From Membranihabitans marinus (GTDB lineage Bacteria > Bacteroidota > Bacteroidia > Chitinophagales > Saprospiraceae): DNA of 64,000 nt. Shown here in pieces: positions 19,191 through 28,974 of the stretch; the stretch's first letter is position 1, and every line of letters starts with the position of its first letter. A program made the translations under genes and the position numbers. Below the pieces are notes generated by a model. It was not told the origin of the DNA, ran no database searches, and was given only the letters and a program-made list of their open reading frames with translations. The stretch lies in NCBI RefSeq assembly GCF_021729155.1, contig NZ_JAJQYA010000005.1:180336-244335 (forward strand). The letters are read 5' to 3'.

Positions 19191-20489
19191 ATGAAAGAGA
19201 GAAGAGACTTTATAAAAACAAGTATATTAGGAAGTGCTGGATTGACAATCGGGGATATAAATATAAGCTCCAAATTTTTTGATAATTTAAAAGCCAGAAA
19301 ATCATCAAAGTCCAATACCTATACTGTACTTACGACCAGCCCACCTTATGGTAGTCAAAATGTAGGTGATAAGTTGATTGAACAAAGAACAAAAGATCTT
19401 GTATTGAGAGAAAAGGGAGATGTTGAGTTCTTAACCATATTTAGAGAAGAACCGCTTGAACCCTATTTAGAAGAAATCAATAAGACTAGAGCTATATTGT
19501 TGCCAGCATTTCCTATACGGGATACCCCTATGTATCCTGGAGTTTATCGTCTTACGGAAGATTTATCTAAAATAAAAGTACCGATGATTCCAATAGGTGC
19601 GAATTGGAATGTTTATCCAGGAGATAGAGAATCTAGGAATACATTATCGTATTCTGATGCGACACGTAACTTTATTCATTATATCAATAATCAGGTAGAT
19701 GTGATGTCTTGTCGTGAATCATACACGTTGGACATATTAAGTAAACATGGTATTGAAAATACCATTATGACTGGAGATCCTGCATGGTATACAATAGAAT
19801 CTTTAGGCAAGCCAATGTATCGACCAAAAGAAGTAAAGAAAGTGGTTTTTAGTCCTCCTTTAAGTCCATATTATTTAGAGCAAGGAAAATCTGTGATAAG
19901 ATTATTAGCAAAGTTATTTCCAGATGCAGAGAAAACATGTGCATTTCATTTATTTGATGCTGATTCGTATAAAGAAAGCGATGCGAAGAGTGAAAATAGT
20001 GCAGCCCTTAATCCAGATGTAACAGCTAAAAATCGAGCCGTTCGCGAATATGCAAAATCTAAAGGTTTTCAAATAAAAGAAATGGCTGGTGATTTAAAAA
20101 ACTTAGATTTTTATGAATCATGTGATTTACATGTAGGGTATGAATGTCATGCCCATCTTAATTTTTTTAGTCGACGAATTCCAAGTGTATTAATAGCAGA
20201 AGATGCACGAGGTGTTGGATTTAATTATACCATTGGAGTTGGCGGATTTGATGGTTTTTTAAGAGTACAATCTAAATCTACATCAGGGAATAAAACGATA
20301 ACATCTGGATATTGTACATCCATCGAAGAATTAGTACTTGCACCACCCAAAACAAACCTTCATATTGAAATTGAAGATTTTTTAAGGCATGAACTTGAAA
20401 GTGGCTTTAGAAAGTACATAGGTTTAGCTGCTTATTTGGATGATGTATATGAGAATAAGATGAGACCTTTTATTCAATCGTTGCCCTGA
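19191..20489 (+). CDS. Polysaccharide pyruvyl transferase-like protein with Tat-like leader
   Basis: This 432-residue protein resembles the polysaccharide pyruvyl transferase (WcaK/CsaB-like) superfamily. It has a GSQNVGDKLIEQ opening, IPIGANWNVYPGD, SCRESYTLDIL, a GDPAW motif, and a late GYECHAHLNFFSRRIPSVLIAED segment like the C-terminal domain of these enzymes. It opens with MKERRDFIKTSILGSAGL, a twin-arginine-like leader. That is odd because known family members use phosphoenolpyruvate in the cytoplasm. It is the last gene of the module-2 operon, 62 bp after the propeller gene. It may be a relative with a periplasmic task. The fold call is moderate. Confidence 0.6.
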   Translation: MKERRDFIKTSILGSAGLTIGDINISSKFFDNLKARKSSKSNTYTVLTTSPPYGSQNVGDKLIEQRTKDLVLREKGDVEFLTIFREEPLEPYLEEINKTRAILLPAFPIRDTPMYPGVYRLTEDLSKIKVPMIPIGANWNVYPGDRESRNTLSYSDATRNFIHYINNQVDVMSCRESYTLDILSKHGIENTIMTGDPAWYTIESLGKPMYRPKEVKKVVFSPPLSPYYLEQGKSVIRLLAKLFPDAEKTCAFHLFDADSYKESDAKSENSAALNPDVTAKNRAVREYAKSKGFQIKEMAGDLKNLDFYESCDLHVGYECHAHLNFFSRRIPSVLIAEDARGVGFNYTIGVGGFDGFLRVQSKSTSGNKTITSGYCTSIEELVLAPPKTNLHIEIEDFLRHELESGFRKYIGLAAYLDDVYENKMRPFIQSLP

Positions 20490-20618
20490 TCACTTAGTTG
20501 AGGAGAATTGATGTTGTATTAAAAAAGATTAATTCAGTCAATCAAATGGTTATGGTCGGTTCTGGATTTTTTTCAACAAAACTATGTGGCTTATGAGTAT
20601 TAAATTATACAATTAAAT

Positions 20619-21542
20619 ATGTTTTTCAAGATGAAGCAATTTATTGATTGCAGTGGTTGTGATAATCTGAATACAATACATGCTTATAGAATACTAAATA
20701 ACTATTTTCCAGACCCGTGGCATTATCATGAAAACTATGAATTTTTTTTGGTGAATAAAAGTTCCGGGTATAGAATAGTCGGGGATCATATCGGTGATTT
20801 TAAAGAAGGAGATTTAGTTTTTTTGGGGCCTAATTTACCTCATGTGTGGGTCAATAGACCTGAATTTTTTAACGGTTCAGCAGGTTGTAAAGCAGATGGC
20901 ATCGTTGTTCATTTCAAAAGCGATTTTTTGGGAAGCGAAACTATGTTGATTCCAGAAATGAAGGCTGTAAAATATCTTTTACATCAATCGCAATGTGGAG
21001 TTATAATTTTAGGAGAAACGAAAAGAAAAGTAAAACCATTGATTCTTCGAATGCTTAAATCAACTAGATTAACCAAAATCGCAATTTTGCTTTCAATTTT
21101 TCAAATTTTAATTGATTCCAAAGAATTACAACAACTGGCGAGACCTTCTTATATGAATTTAGGTGTTAGAAGTGACGCAGATAAACGCACCATGATCTTA
21201 GATTATATTTATAAAAATTTTGATTCCAAAATAAAGTTGGGGCAGATAGCTGATCTAGTTGAAATGAGTCAGACATCCTTTTCAATCTATTTTAAATATC
21301 ATTTTAATATGACGTTTATAGAATTTCTTAATTCAGTAAAAATGCGGCAAGCATGTTTGTTGATGAGAGATGGAGCAATGAATATTTCAGAAATAGCACA
21401 AGTATGTGGATTTAACAATAGATCCAATTTTAATAGGCAATTTAAGAAGCACATAAGAATGTCTCCAAGGGATTTTCGGAAGCATCTAATTTTGAATCAT
21501 GAGACGATTACCAATGAAACAAAAAACTATTTTAATACATAA
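20619..21542 (+). CDS. AraC-family transcriptional regulator
   Basis: A 307-residue activator. The N-terminal half is a cupin sensor (DPWHYHENYEFFLV near residue 32, then GDLVFLGPNLPHVW). The C-terminal third holds the two AraC helix-turn-helix motifs: KLGQIADLVEMSQTSFSIYF and MNISEIAQVCGFNNRSNFNR, followed by FKKHIRMSPRDFRKHL. The cupin usually binds a sugar or other small ligand. It follows the pyruvyl transferase-like gene by 129 bp and may have its own promoter. Starts at 20619 or 20631 are both possible. It probably controls nearby catabolic genes, but the target is not shown. Confidence 0.9.
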   Translation: MFFKMKQFIDCSGCDNLNTIHAYRILNNYFPDPWHYHENYEFFLVNKSSGYRIVGDHIGDFKEGDLVFLGPNLPHVWVNRPEFFNGSAGCKADGIVVHFKSDFLGSETMLIPEMKAVKYLLHQSQCGVIILGETKRKVKPLILRMLKSTRLTKIAILLSIFQILIDSKELQQLARPSYMNLGVRSDADKRTMILDYIYKNFDSKIKLGQIADLVEMSQTSFSIYFKYHFNMTFIEFLNSVKMRQACLLMRDGAMNISEIAQVCGFNNRSNFNRQFKKHIRMSPRDFRKHLILNHETITNETKNYFNT

Positions 21543-21888
21543 GAAGATCTGTCAATATACATCGCCGATTTTGTTTGAAAATATTTCGATTTATCGCCGC
21601 TTTAAATTACATAGATGATTCCATTTTCGTAATATTCTTTATTTCTGTACTTTAAGTTGAAGTGATAAGACAACGAAGAGAAAAGTTGTCCTATGAAGGG
21701 TATAGTTGCGATTATTTATTGAGATACACACGAGGTGAGAAATTACCTAGGCAGGTATTGAATATGAGATTTTAGCCTGAAAAAGTTGCTTTGTATCCCA
21801 ATGCTCAAGTACCATTGAGATAGATGGCAAGAATTACATCGAAGTATATCAGAATTCTACATTTGGAAAAAGAACAAATGAATATTTT
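21543..21888. other. Gene-free stretch with a possible decayed coding fragment
   Basis: No intact gene is seen. One forward reading frame near 21810-22000 gives EIDGKNYIEVYQNSTFGKRT and continues in frame, without a start codon. Upstream, another frame reads ALYPNAQVPLR and then stops. This looks like the worn, frameshifted end of a lost gene, although a chance frame cannot be excluded. Confidence 0.25.
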
Positions 21889-21922
21889 AAATCGGCTTTA
21901 TGTGTGAACATAAAGCCGATTT
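21889..21922 (+). terminator. Strong 15-bp hairpin, likely terminator
   Basis: A perfect 15-bp inverted repeat, AAATCGGCTTTATGT and its complement, with a 4-nt loop (GTGA) and a short T-rich tail (TTTATT). It is symmetrical enough to work on both strands. It lies 350 bp after the AraC stop and may end that transcript or a lost gene's transcript. Confidence 0.6.
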
Positions 21923-22017
21923 TATTACCTACTACTTTTGATAAGTATTTTGTCCTAAGGAATGAATATATAACTTCCGGTATGGCTCGTTGAGATATGA
22001 AAATCCGAAGATGATAT

Positions 22018-22183
22018 CTAATACGAATTACATTTATAATTAACGGTAATCTTTCGATTTATTAGAAGTTTTACTTCGTTTAAAATACTCGCCGTAGCTA
22101 CGGCTATGCCTGTGTTTTTAGCCTCGTTAAACTTCAAATATTCTCGAAATCTTTTCCGTCATTATAAAATGTAATTCGTATAA
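22018..22183. repeat. Long imperfect palindrome of about 165 bp (MITE- or cruciform-like)
   Basis: The ends are inverted copies: the left arm begins TAATACGAATTACATT and the right arm ends AATGTAATTCGTATAA. The arms pair imperfectly through ATAAT, ACGG, TCTTTCGA, GAAGTTT and TAAA blocks to a perfect core GCCGTAGCTACGGC near 22091-22104. The element contains no coding region. It looks like a miniature inverted-repeat element or a large structured intergenic repeat. No second copy was noticed in this window. Confidence 0.6.
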
Positions 22184-22465
22184 TATGTATTCCATACAAT
22201 CTATAATAATTCACGGTTAATTCTTGAATGTGCAAGAGTCGTTGGGTGTAAATAGATTATATTTGGAAAAGTAGAACTTGACAGAGGGAAAGTTTTGATT
22301 TTCTATGTTGTGATTATCATCCTTCAATCTATAATTAGTAAGGATGTATCTGTATTCAATCATGGAGTTCAGTAAAAGTTCGCACTTAGATAAAAGAAAA
22401 TGATGCTCTTTTGTGGATATCGAAGGCAGTGATGAAGATAAACGGTATGTCAAAACAATAATGCT

Positions 22466-23413
22466 ATGATGAAAATTAATGTGGTCTTTCTATTACTATG
22501 GGTTTTTTGTTCTTGCAATCAATCAGAAAGGAATGAAGATAAGGTTGAAAAAACCAATCAAACTTTTTCTGTATTGGTATGGAATATTTTGCACGGAGGA
22601 CAGAATGTAGCATTGCAAGAAGATGGAAGACCTCATGTAATTAACATCATTAAAGAGTTGGATCCCGATATAGTGTTGATGATAGAGACTTATGGTGCGG
22701 GTGAAATGATAGCAGATTCTCTAAATTACAATTTTCACCTCATTGCTCCAGAAGGGACTGCGTTGGATAATCCCAATATCAACTTATCAATAATGAGTAA
22801 ATTCCCATTTGGTGAAAGATTTGATTTTTACAGATATTTTAATATCGGTGGTATTGAAATATTTCCTAATGATTCCATGAAACTTAATGTTTTTGATGTT
22901 TGGTTAAATTATCAGCCATGGTCGTACGAGCCATTTACCTTAAATATGAGTGCAGAAGAATTGGTTGAGTGGGATAAATCAGATGAAAGAGAACCTCAAG
23001 TGACAGCTATTTTGGATTCTTTGCAATACTTTTTGGATCAAAATGAGGAAGTACCATTAATCTTTGGAGGCGATTTCAATGCCCGTTCTCATTTAGATTG
23101 GCAAGAGGATACCAAGGGTATTCATCAGGGAATGGTCGTCAATTGGTGGACAACATCAGCATTTGAGAAAGTCGGTTTAATCGATTCATACCGGGAAGTT
23201 CATCCCGATGCCTTATTAAAGCCGGGCCATACCATAGGCAGTGGAGATGCCAGTTGTCGAATTGATTACATCCATTATAAGGGCAATAAAATCAAGGCCA
23301 GAAAATCACATATTTTAAAGAAAGACCTCGGTGAAACGATAATGATCAATGATAAAGAATTTATGTACCCCTCAGACCATGGATTGGTTTTGACCGAATT
23401 TGTGATCAATTAA
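22466..23413 (+). CDS. Endonuclease/exonuclease/phosphatase-family lipoprotein
   Basis: A 315-residue protein with a lipoprotein leader (VFFL-rich stretch ending FCSC, Cys near residue 17). It carries the EEP-fold motifs in order: VLVWNILHGG (catalytic Asn near 41), DIVLMIET (metal-binding Glu near 74), FGGDFNARSHLDW (GDFN near 203), DYIHYKG, and the terminal PSDHGLVL with the catalytic His. Such secreted members cleave phosphodiesters or phosphomonoesters of nucleic acids, sphingolipids or inositol phosphates. It stands alone between the palindrome and the convergent module-3 sigma gene. The exact substrate is unknown. Confidence 0.85.
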   Translation: MMKINVVFLLLWVFCSCNQSERNEDKVEKTNQTFSVLVWNILHGGQNVALQEDGRPHVINIIKELDPDIVLMIETYGAGEMIADSLNYNFHLIAPEGTALDNPNINLSIMSKFPFGERFDFYRYFNIGGIEIFPNDSMKLNVFDVWLNYQPWSYEPFTLNMSAEELVEWDKSDEREPQVTAILDSLQYFLDQNEEVPLIFGGDFNARSHLDWQEDTKGIHQGMVVNWWTTSAFEKVGLIDSYREVHPDALLKPGHTIGSGDASCRIDYIHYKGNKIKARKSHILKKDLGETIMINDKEFMYPSDHGLVLTEFVIN

Positions 23414-23669
23414 TTCTATGCCAATTACATAAAAGCCAATATCTCCTCTAAATATGTACAGGTAATATTGGCCCTAGACTATGTGGGGAATACTGGTCTT
23501 TTGGGAAATTGATATTTTAAAAGATTTTAATACTTTTTGGTTCTTGTCTTCGGTCGAATATTGTGATATGAGTGTCGGATAAGGTGTAGGTTATTATCTA
23601 TTAAGAAAATAGGTCAACACTTATGAAAATTTCTAATCACATCACTCGTCTTTATTTTCTAAGATTTGG

Positions 23670-24230
23670 TTATAAAATGTTTAGTATGGCCTGGGCCATT
23701 TCCCATCCGAAATATCCAATAATCACTAGTCCGGTTAGAAATGATTCCGGATTGATTTTAGAACGAATAACCTTCAGCGCTTTGGCCAAGTGGTTTTTGG
23801 CGGTAAAAGGTGATATGTCGAGTTGTTCAGATATTTCCTTTAAAGACATGCTAGTGTGAAAGTTGAGGTTGTAAATTTCCCGTTGGCGATGAGGTAGGCT
23901 ATTGACGACTTGTTTAATGTTGTCGGTCATTTCATCTCGTTGAATGGTTTGAATCAAAGAATTGTCACTTTGAGGTAAATGGCGCCAGACTTCTTTTTTA
24001 TATTTTTCTTCTTTCGTTAGTTTTTTAAAATGATCTCTAATCATATTTCGAGTCATAGCCAACATATATGATTCCTTGTCTTCAATGGTTAAAAACCGAT
24101 CTCTATTCTTCCAAATTTTCAACAATACCTCCTGTGTCAAATCCTCAGCTAACTCGGGAATTTTAACATATTTAAGCATGAATCCGAAAATTCGATTTCT
24201 ATACTTTTCTAATAACTCTTCCATTTTCAC
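23670..24230 (-). CDS. ECF RNA polymerase sigma factor (module 3)
   Basis: A 186-residue ECF sigma-70. Region 2 is KIPELAEDLTQEVLLKIWKN and YMLAMTRNMIRDHFKK; region 4 is LPHRQREIYNLNFHTSMSLK and SEQLDISPFTAKNHLAKALK. The C-terminus is again hydrophobic (FLTGLVIIGYFGWEMAQAIL), as in the other sigma genes here. It is nearly the same as the module-4 sigma at 32082-32645, so one arose by duplication. It is divergent from FecR at 24461. Cross-talk between the two modules is possible given the close identity. Confidence 0.94.
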   Translation of the reverse strand: MKMEELLEKYRNRIFGFMLKYVKIPELAEDLTQEVLLKIWKNRDRFLTIEDKESYMLAMTRNMIRDHFKKLTKEEKYKKEVWRHLPQSDNSLIQTIQRDEMTDNIKQVVNSLPHRQREIYNLNFHTSMSLKEISEQLDISPFTAKNHLAKALKVIRSKINPESFLTGLVIIGYFGWEMAQAILNIL

Positions 24231-24300
24231 ATAGTGATATTATTCGTTCAAAAGTAGAATTAATCTGTATGAAAGTTGAATTCCGAATATTATGTTAAGG

Positions 24301-24460
24301 TGAAGTATTTGACGAAATGAAAATTTAAAAAAAATATATTTTCAGACTAGTCTTTTTTTATTCAATTGAAGTTTACCCGGTTGAATTTGATTTTTACTTT
24401 CTAGAAATCGTTGATTTTTGGATAGGGATTGATTTGGTATAAATATAAATAAATAGTGCA
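24301..24460. promoter_or_regulatory. Divergent control region of module 3
   Basis: This region shares ordered blocks with the matching region of module 4. The blocks are an A-rich tract, the palindrome GACTAGTC followed by a T-run (24345-24359), and GTTTACC then TTTGATTTTTA (24371-24396). The blocks lie about 65-115 bp before FecR. They are probable promoter or operator elements for the sigma/FecR/SusC genes. The palindrome plus T-run could also act as a small terminator. Confidence 0.45.
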
Positions 24461-25420
24461 TTGAATTATCGATACAAGTTTAAAGAATTATTAGATAAAT
24501 ACAAGACTGGAGAGTCGTCCAAATCCGATTATGAAAAAATGATCGCTATCATTCGCGACCATCCATCCTTGTATAAGGAGCTTGAAAATTCTGTAGACAA
24601 AGATTGGCTGACTGAATTTAATGGCGTTAAGGAAATCAAGGTTAAAAGAGTTCCTTCGACCACAAAATCAATGGTCTTAGCCCTAGCAACCGCTGCGGCA
24701 GTCGCTTTAATGATATTAGCTATTGGGTGGTGGATAAAGGCGGATCAAGTCACTTATATTGTCTATCAAACCAATTACGGAGAAACACAAGAAATTTCTT
24801 TGCCAGATGGGAGTCAATTGACTCTAAATGCCAATTCTACCGCTAAATGGATGAAGGACTGGGAGAAGAAGAATCGAAGAGAAATTAAACTGGAAGGAGA
24901 GGCTTACTTTGATATTGTACACCTAAATGATGAGACTGCAGGTCAAGCCATTCCCTTCGATGTGGTTGCGGAACATATAAGAGTTAATGTTTTGGGAACA
25001 GCTTTTAATGTACTGTCTCGAAGAGGGGATGCCAAAGTATTTCTCGAAAGGGGAAAGGTGAAATTAAATCTTGATAACAGTGAAAATACAGCTTTGATCC
25101 TTAATCCCGGTGATCAAGTGTCTTATGATAGTCAGACAGAGGAAATTGCTCAAACAGTGAATGAAACCCTGACCTCCGCTGCTGGGTGGAAAAACGGCGT
25201 GATCAGTTTTCACGGTGAAAAATTACAAGATATCCTTATTTCACTCAGCGATATTTTCGGTAAAGAATTTATTTGTGAGGAAAATGACCTGCTTGAAAAG
25301 TCGATGGATATTGGGGTCCCTTATATGAATTGGGAAGCCACGAAGAGGTCACTCGAACTTTCAATGAACATTAATATTGAACCCATTGATAAGGTCTATA
25401 AAATAACTAGTAATCAGTAA
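24461..25420 (+). CDS. FecR-family anti-sigma factor (module 3)
   Basis: A 319-residue FecR protein. The start is TTG, matched by the same TTG context in its module-4 twin; there is no in-frame ATG until residue 27. A membrane segment (about 70-90, MVLALATAAAVALMILAIGWW) precedes the FecR domain (LPDGSQLTLNANSTAKWMKDW; GEAYFDIV; VLGTAFNV) and the DUF4974-like tail (FHGEKLQDILISLSDIFGKE). It differs from the module-4 FecR mostly by scattered substitutions. The SusC gene starts 39 bp downstream. Confidence 0.93.
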   Translation: MNYRYKFKELLDKYKTGESSKSDYEKMIAIIRDHPSLYKELENSVDKDWLTEFNGVKEIKVKRVPSTTKSMVLALATAAAVALMILAIGWWIKADQVTYIVYQTNYGETQEISLPDGSQLTLNANSTAKWMKDWEKKNRREIKLEGEAYFDIVHLNDETAGQAIPFDVVAEHIRVNVLGTAFNVLSRRGDAKVFLERGKVKLNLDNSENTALILNPGDQVSYDSQTEEIAQTVNETLTSAAGWKNGVISFHGEKLQDILISLSDIFGKEFICEENDLLEKSMDIGVPYMNWEATKRSLELSMNINIEPIDKVYKITSNQ

Positions 25421-25459
25421 AACCTTTTTTATTTAAGAGTCTATTAATACAAATTTATT

Positions 25460-28400
25460 ATGTTGAAAATTTACATTAGGTGTGTATGCACCATAGGGCT
25501 TGTTATGTCTTTAATCTACCCTATTTGGTCAGGAGAAAAGACAGATGAAGCAATTCTCAATCAAGAAATGAACTTGGTTGATGCTATACGATCCATTAGC
25601 GAAGATTATGGGGTCTATTTTACTTTCGATCACACCTTGGTCAAAGATCTTAAAGTACACTATGTGAAAGACCATGGGGTAAGTGTGGAGCAAGCAGTTT
25701 CAGGGGTGTTAGAGGGTACTGATCTTCATTTTAAGTTTTATGATCAGCGCTTTATTATCCTATACAAAAACGATAGAGAGGGGATGGAATCTCTTAAGGA
25801 AATGATGAAGCATTTTGGCGAAATCATTGAAAGGGAAGAAGTTGGGGAAGTCAGTCGTATTCTTTACCCATTGGGAGAAACCAGACTAATGGATGGATGG
25901 AAGCCTGATTTAAGAAAATTAACTGGGCTAATCTTAAACATTAGTGGGGAAGTTACTGATGTTAACGGAGAGCCTTTGATAGGTGTGAATGTACGAATTA
26001 AAGGAAGTGAGATGGGAACCGCCACTGATTTTGATGGAAGTTATTCACTCAATAACGTTAATGAAAATGCCATAATAGTATTCTCATATATTGGTTTTCA
26101 AACCGTCGAAATTCCGTTAGATGGTCGAACAGAACTGTCAGTAAAACTGCTATCTGATTCAGAGCTTTTGGATGAAGTAGTGGTCGTAGGATATGGTACA
26201 CAAAAGAAGGTGAACGTAATTGGCTCAGTGAGTAGTTTGTCTAATGAAGACATTACTTCTTCTCCTGTGTCAATGGTGTCGAATGCTCTGTCAGGGCGAC
26301 TTTCTGGGACCATTATACAACAATCGAGCGGAGAACCAGGAAGTGATGCGGCGAGTATTTTAATCAGAGGTAAATCAACTTTAGGGAATAATAATCCATT
26401 AATCGTCATTGATGGCATACCTGGAAGAGATTTGAATTCAATAGATCCTCAAGATATTGAAAGTTTGTCTGTATTGAAAGATGCTTCTGCAGCTATTTAT
26501 GGCGCGAGAGCGGCTAATGGCGTCATCCTTATTACAACAAAGGAAGGCAAAGAAGGAGGACCTAAATTAAGTTATAATTATTATCATGGATTTAGCTCGC
26601 CAACGAAAATAACAGAAATGGTCGATGCGCCTACTTATGCTCAAATGATTAGAGAGCAAGAATTGTATCAGGGAATTCCTGAAGAAAATTTGAAATTTTC
26701 ACTAGAAGATGTCGAAAAATATAAATCAGGAGAATATGTATGGACCCATCCCAATACCGATTGGTATAGTGCTGCCATTGCTAAAAACACAAATATTCAT
26801 CATCATTCTGTAGCGGTAAGTGGGGGAACTAAAAAGATACAGTATTATGGTTCATTTGGTAATCAGTTTAATGATGGTATTTACAAGTCTAATGCTACCT
26901 CATATAATCGATATAATTTAAGGTTGAAATTAGATAGTGAAATTAATGACTATATCAAAGTAGGGATAAATGTCAATGGCTCACAAGAAAATTCAATGTA
27001 CCCAACGAAAAGTGCTAGTTCAATTTTTCAAAATGGGATATATAGGAGTAAACCAACTCAGCATGCGATATTTCCCAATGGATTTCCTGGACCTGATGTA
27101 GAATATGGTGACCAACCTGTTGTAACTACCTCTTTTGAAACTGGATTTAATGACACTAAAATATACAGGTTAGAAAATATTTTAGATGCCGAGGTAAAAG
27201 TACCCTTTGTAGAAGGAATGTCCCTTTCTGGATTTTATTCTTACGATCGATATTTTAATGTTAAGAAAGTATTTCAGAAGCCTTGGACCTTATATGTATT
27301 GGATACTGAAGCTTATTATGCTGCAGGAAATACTGGAAAAGAAGATGGTTCCAGTTTTTTAAAATCATATACAACTGGTTTTTCTGAACCTCAAGTAAAT
27401 GATTTTTATAGTGATGCATTTACTCAAACCTTGAATTTTAAAATAAATTATAACAGAGTATTTAATAAAATTCATTCATTGAACACTTTTGTTGCCTATG
27501 AATCTTCTGAATATGAAATTAAAGGAATAAATGCTTTTAGAAGATATTTTATCTCAGATCAATTGCCATATCTTTTTGCAGGTAGTGTGGATGATCAGTC
27601 AATTGGTTCGTCGGTTTCTATTGATTCTAGAATGAATTATTTTGGTAGAATTAGCTATAATTATGATGAAAAATACTTAGCTCAATTTTCATTCAGACGA
27701 GATGGCTCTTTGAGATTTTCAGAAGACAATGGCCGATGGGGGAATTTCCCTAGTCTTTTATTAGGCTGGCGGGCTTCTAGTGAGGATTTTTGGCCTAGGG
27801 TCTTTCCTAAAGTTGATTATTTTAAGCTAAAAGCTTCTTGGGGAAAATTAGGAAATGATGCAGTGGATGCTTTCCAATATTTGACCAATTATAAATTTTC
27901 TACAGGTACGGTTTTTGGTTTGACCAAAAGTTATCAAACGGCATTAACTCAAGATGGAGTACCCAATCCATTCATAACCTGGGAAGTGGCCAATATCTTT
28001 AATCTTGGTTTTGAATCAATGTTTATTAATCAAAAATTCAGTTTAGACTTTGAATTCTTTCATGAGAGAAGAAATAATATACTTATACAAAGAAATGCTT
28101 CCGTGCCAAGCTTTACAGGTTTGGAATTGCCTGATGAAAATTTTGGTATTGTGGATGTCAATGGTTTTGAAATAGTAGCTGGATATCATAATGTATTCAA
28201 TAAATTAGGTGTATCGGTAAATGGAAATTTCTCTTTCTCAAATAATAAAATAGTTGAATATGATGAGCCTGAGAGAAGTGTGGCATGGCAGAGTCTGACA
28301 GGGCATCCAATTGGATCAACCTTATTGTATAAATCTATTGGGGTATTCGATGATGAAGAAGATTTGGATTCTTATCCTCATGTGGATGGGGCTCGTCCTG

Positions 28401-28954
28401 GAGATATAATAATATTGGATTATAACAATGATGGAGAAATCACAAACGATGATAGAGTAGTCTTTGACCAGTCGAGTACCCCTAGAATTATTTATGGTTT
28501 AGACATCAATCTGTCTTATCAAAATTGGAAATTAAATACTTTGATTCAAGGTGTAGGACAAACTTCAAAACAGATATTTACCGCTGTGCAAGGCAAAGGG
28601 GGAACCTACTTTCAGTATGATGCAGATGGAAGATGGACACCGGACAATACCTTGGCGGATAAACCTAGATCATTTGAAAGAGACAATCCTTATTGGAGAG
28701 GAAGTCATATGACAGATTATTATCATCATGATATGTCCTATATGCGTCTAAAAAATATTGTACTGTCTTATACCATTCCAAAGCGTCTTTCAAATTTTAT
28801 TTTATTGTCTGATGCGGAAGTATATGTTTCTGCTCAGAATCTATTAATGCTATCTGTAGGAAGCGGTAGTAATATTATGGATCCGGAACTTGGTAGTATT
28901 TCGAACTATCCCATAATGAAGACTATTGCTGTTGGTTTGCAAATAAAATTATAA
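25460..28954 (+). CDS. SusC/RagA TonB-dependent receptor with STN domain (module 3)
   Basis: A 1164-residue receptor. The signal peptide (MLKIYIRCVCTIGLVMSLIY), STN domain (about 38-105), carboxypeptidase-regulatory-like domain (about 158-232) and DEVVVVGYG junction are almost the same as in the module-4 SusC. From the plug onward (PLIVIDGIPGRDL; SVLKDASAAIYGARAANGV) and through the barrel the two diverge strongly. The shared part is the signalling half and the different part is the transport half. It therefore keeps the signalling surface but should carry another ligand. SusD lies 20 bp downstream. Confidence 0.95.
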   Translation: MLKIYIRCVCTIGLVMSLIYPIWSGEKTDEAILNQEMNLVDAIRSISEDYGVYFTFDHTLVKDLKVHYVKDHGVSVEQAVSGVLEGTDLHFKFYDQRFIILYKNDREGMESLKEMMKHFGEIIEREEVGEVSRILYPLGETRLMDGWKPDLRKLTGLILNISGEVTDVNGEPLIGVNVRIKGSEMGTATDFDGSYSLNNVNENAIIVFSYIGFQTVEIPLDGRTELSVKLLSDSELLDEVVVVGYGTQKKVNVIGSVSSLSNEDITSSPVSMVSNALSGRLSGTIIQQSSGEPGSDAASILIRGKSTLGNNNPLIVIDGIPGRDLNSIDPQDIESLSVLKDASAAIYGARAANGVILITTKEGKEGGPKLSYNYYHGFSSPTKITEMVDAPTYAQMIREQELYQGIPEENLKFSLEDVEKYKSGEYVWTHPNTDWYSAAIAKNTNIHHHSVAVSGGTKKIQYYGSFGNQFNDGIYKSNATSYNRYNLRLKLDSEINDYIKVGINVNGSQENSMYPTKSASSIFQNGIYRSKPTQHAIFPNGFPGPDVEYGDQPVVTTSFETGFNDTKIYRLENILDAEVKVPFVEGMSLSGFYSYDRYFNVKKVFQKPWTLYVLDTEAYYAAGNTGKEDGSSFLKSYTTGFSEPQVNDFYSDAFTQTLNFKINYNRVFNKIHSLNTFVAYESSEYEIKGINAFRRYFISDQLPYLFAGSVDDQSIGSSVSIDSRMNYFGRISYNYDEKYLAQFSFRRDGSLRFSEDNGRWGNFPSLLLGWRASSEDFWPRVFPKVDYFKLKASWGKLGNDAVDAFQYLTNYKFSTGTVFGLTKSYQTALTQDGVPNPFITWEVANIFNLGFESMFINQKFSLDFEFFHERRNNILIQRNASVPSFTGLELPDENFGIVDVNGFEIVAGYHNVFNKLGVSVNGNFSFSNNKIVEYDEPERSVAWQSLTGHPIGSTLLYKSIGVFDDEEDLDSYPHVDGARPGDIIILDYNNDGEITNDDRVVFDQSSTPRIIYGLDINLSYQNWKLNTLIQGVGQTSKQIFTAVQGKGGTYFQYDADGRWTPDNTLADKPRSFERDNPYWRGSHMTDYYHHDMSYMRLKNIVLSYTIPKRLSNFILLSDAEVYVSAQNLLMLSVGSGSNIMDPELGSISNYPIMKTIAVGLQIKL

Positions 28955-28974
28955 ACTATTCTCAATTAATTATT

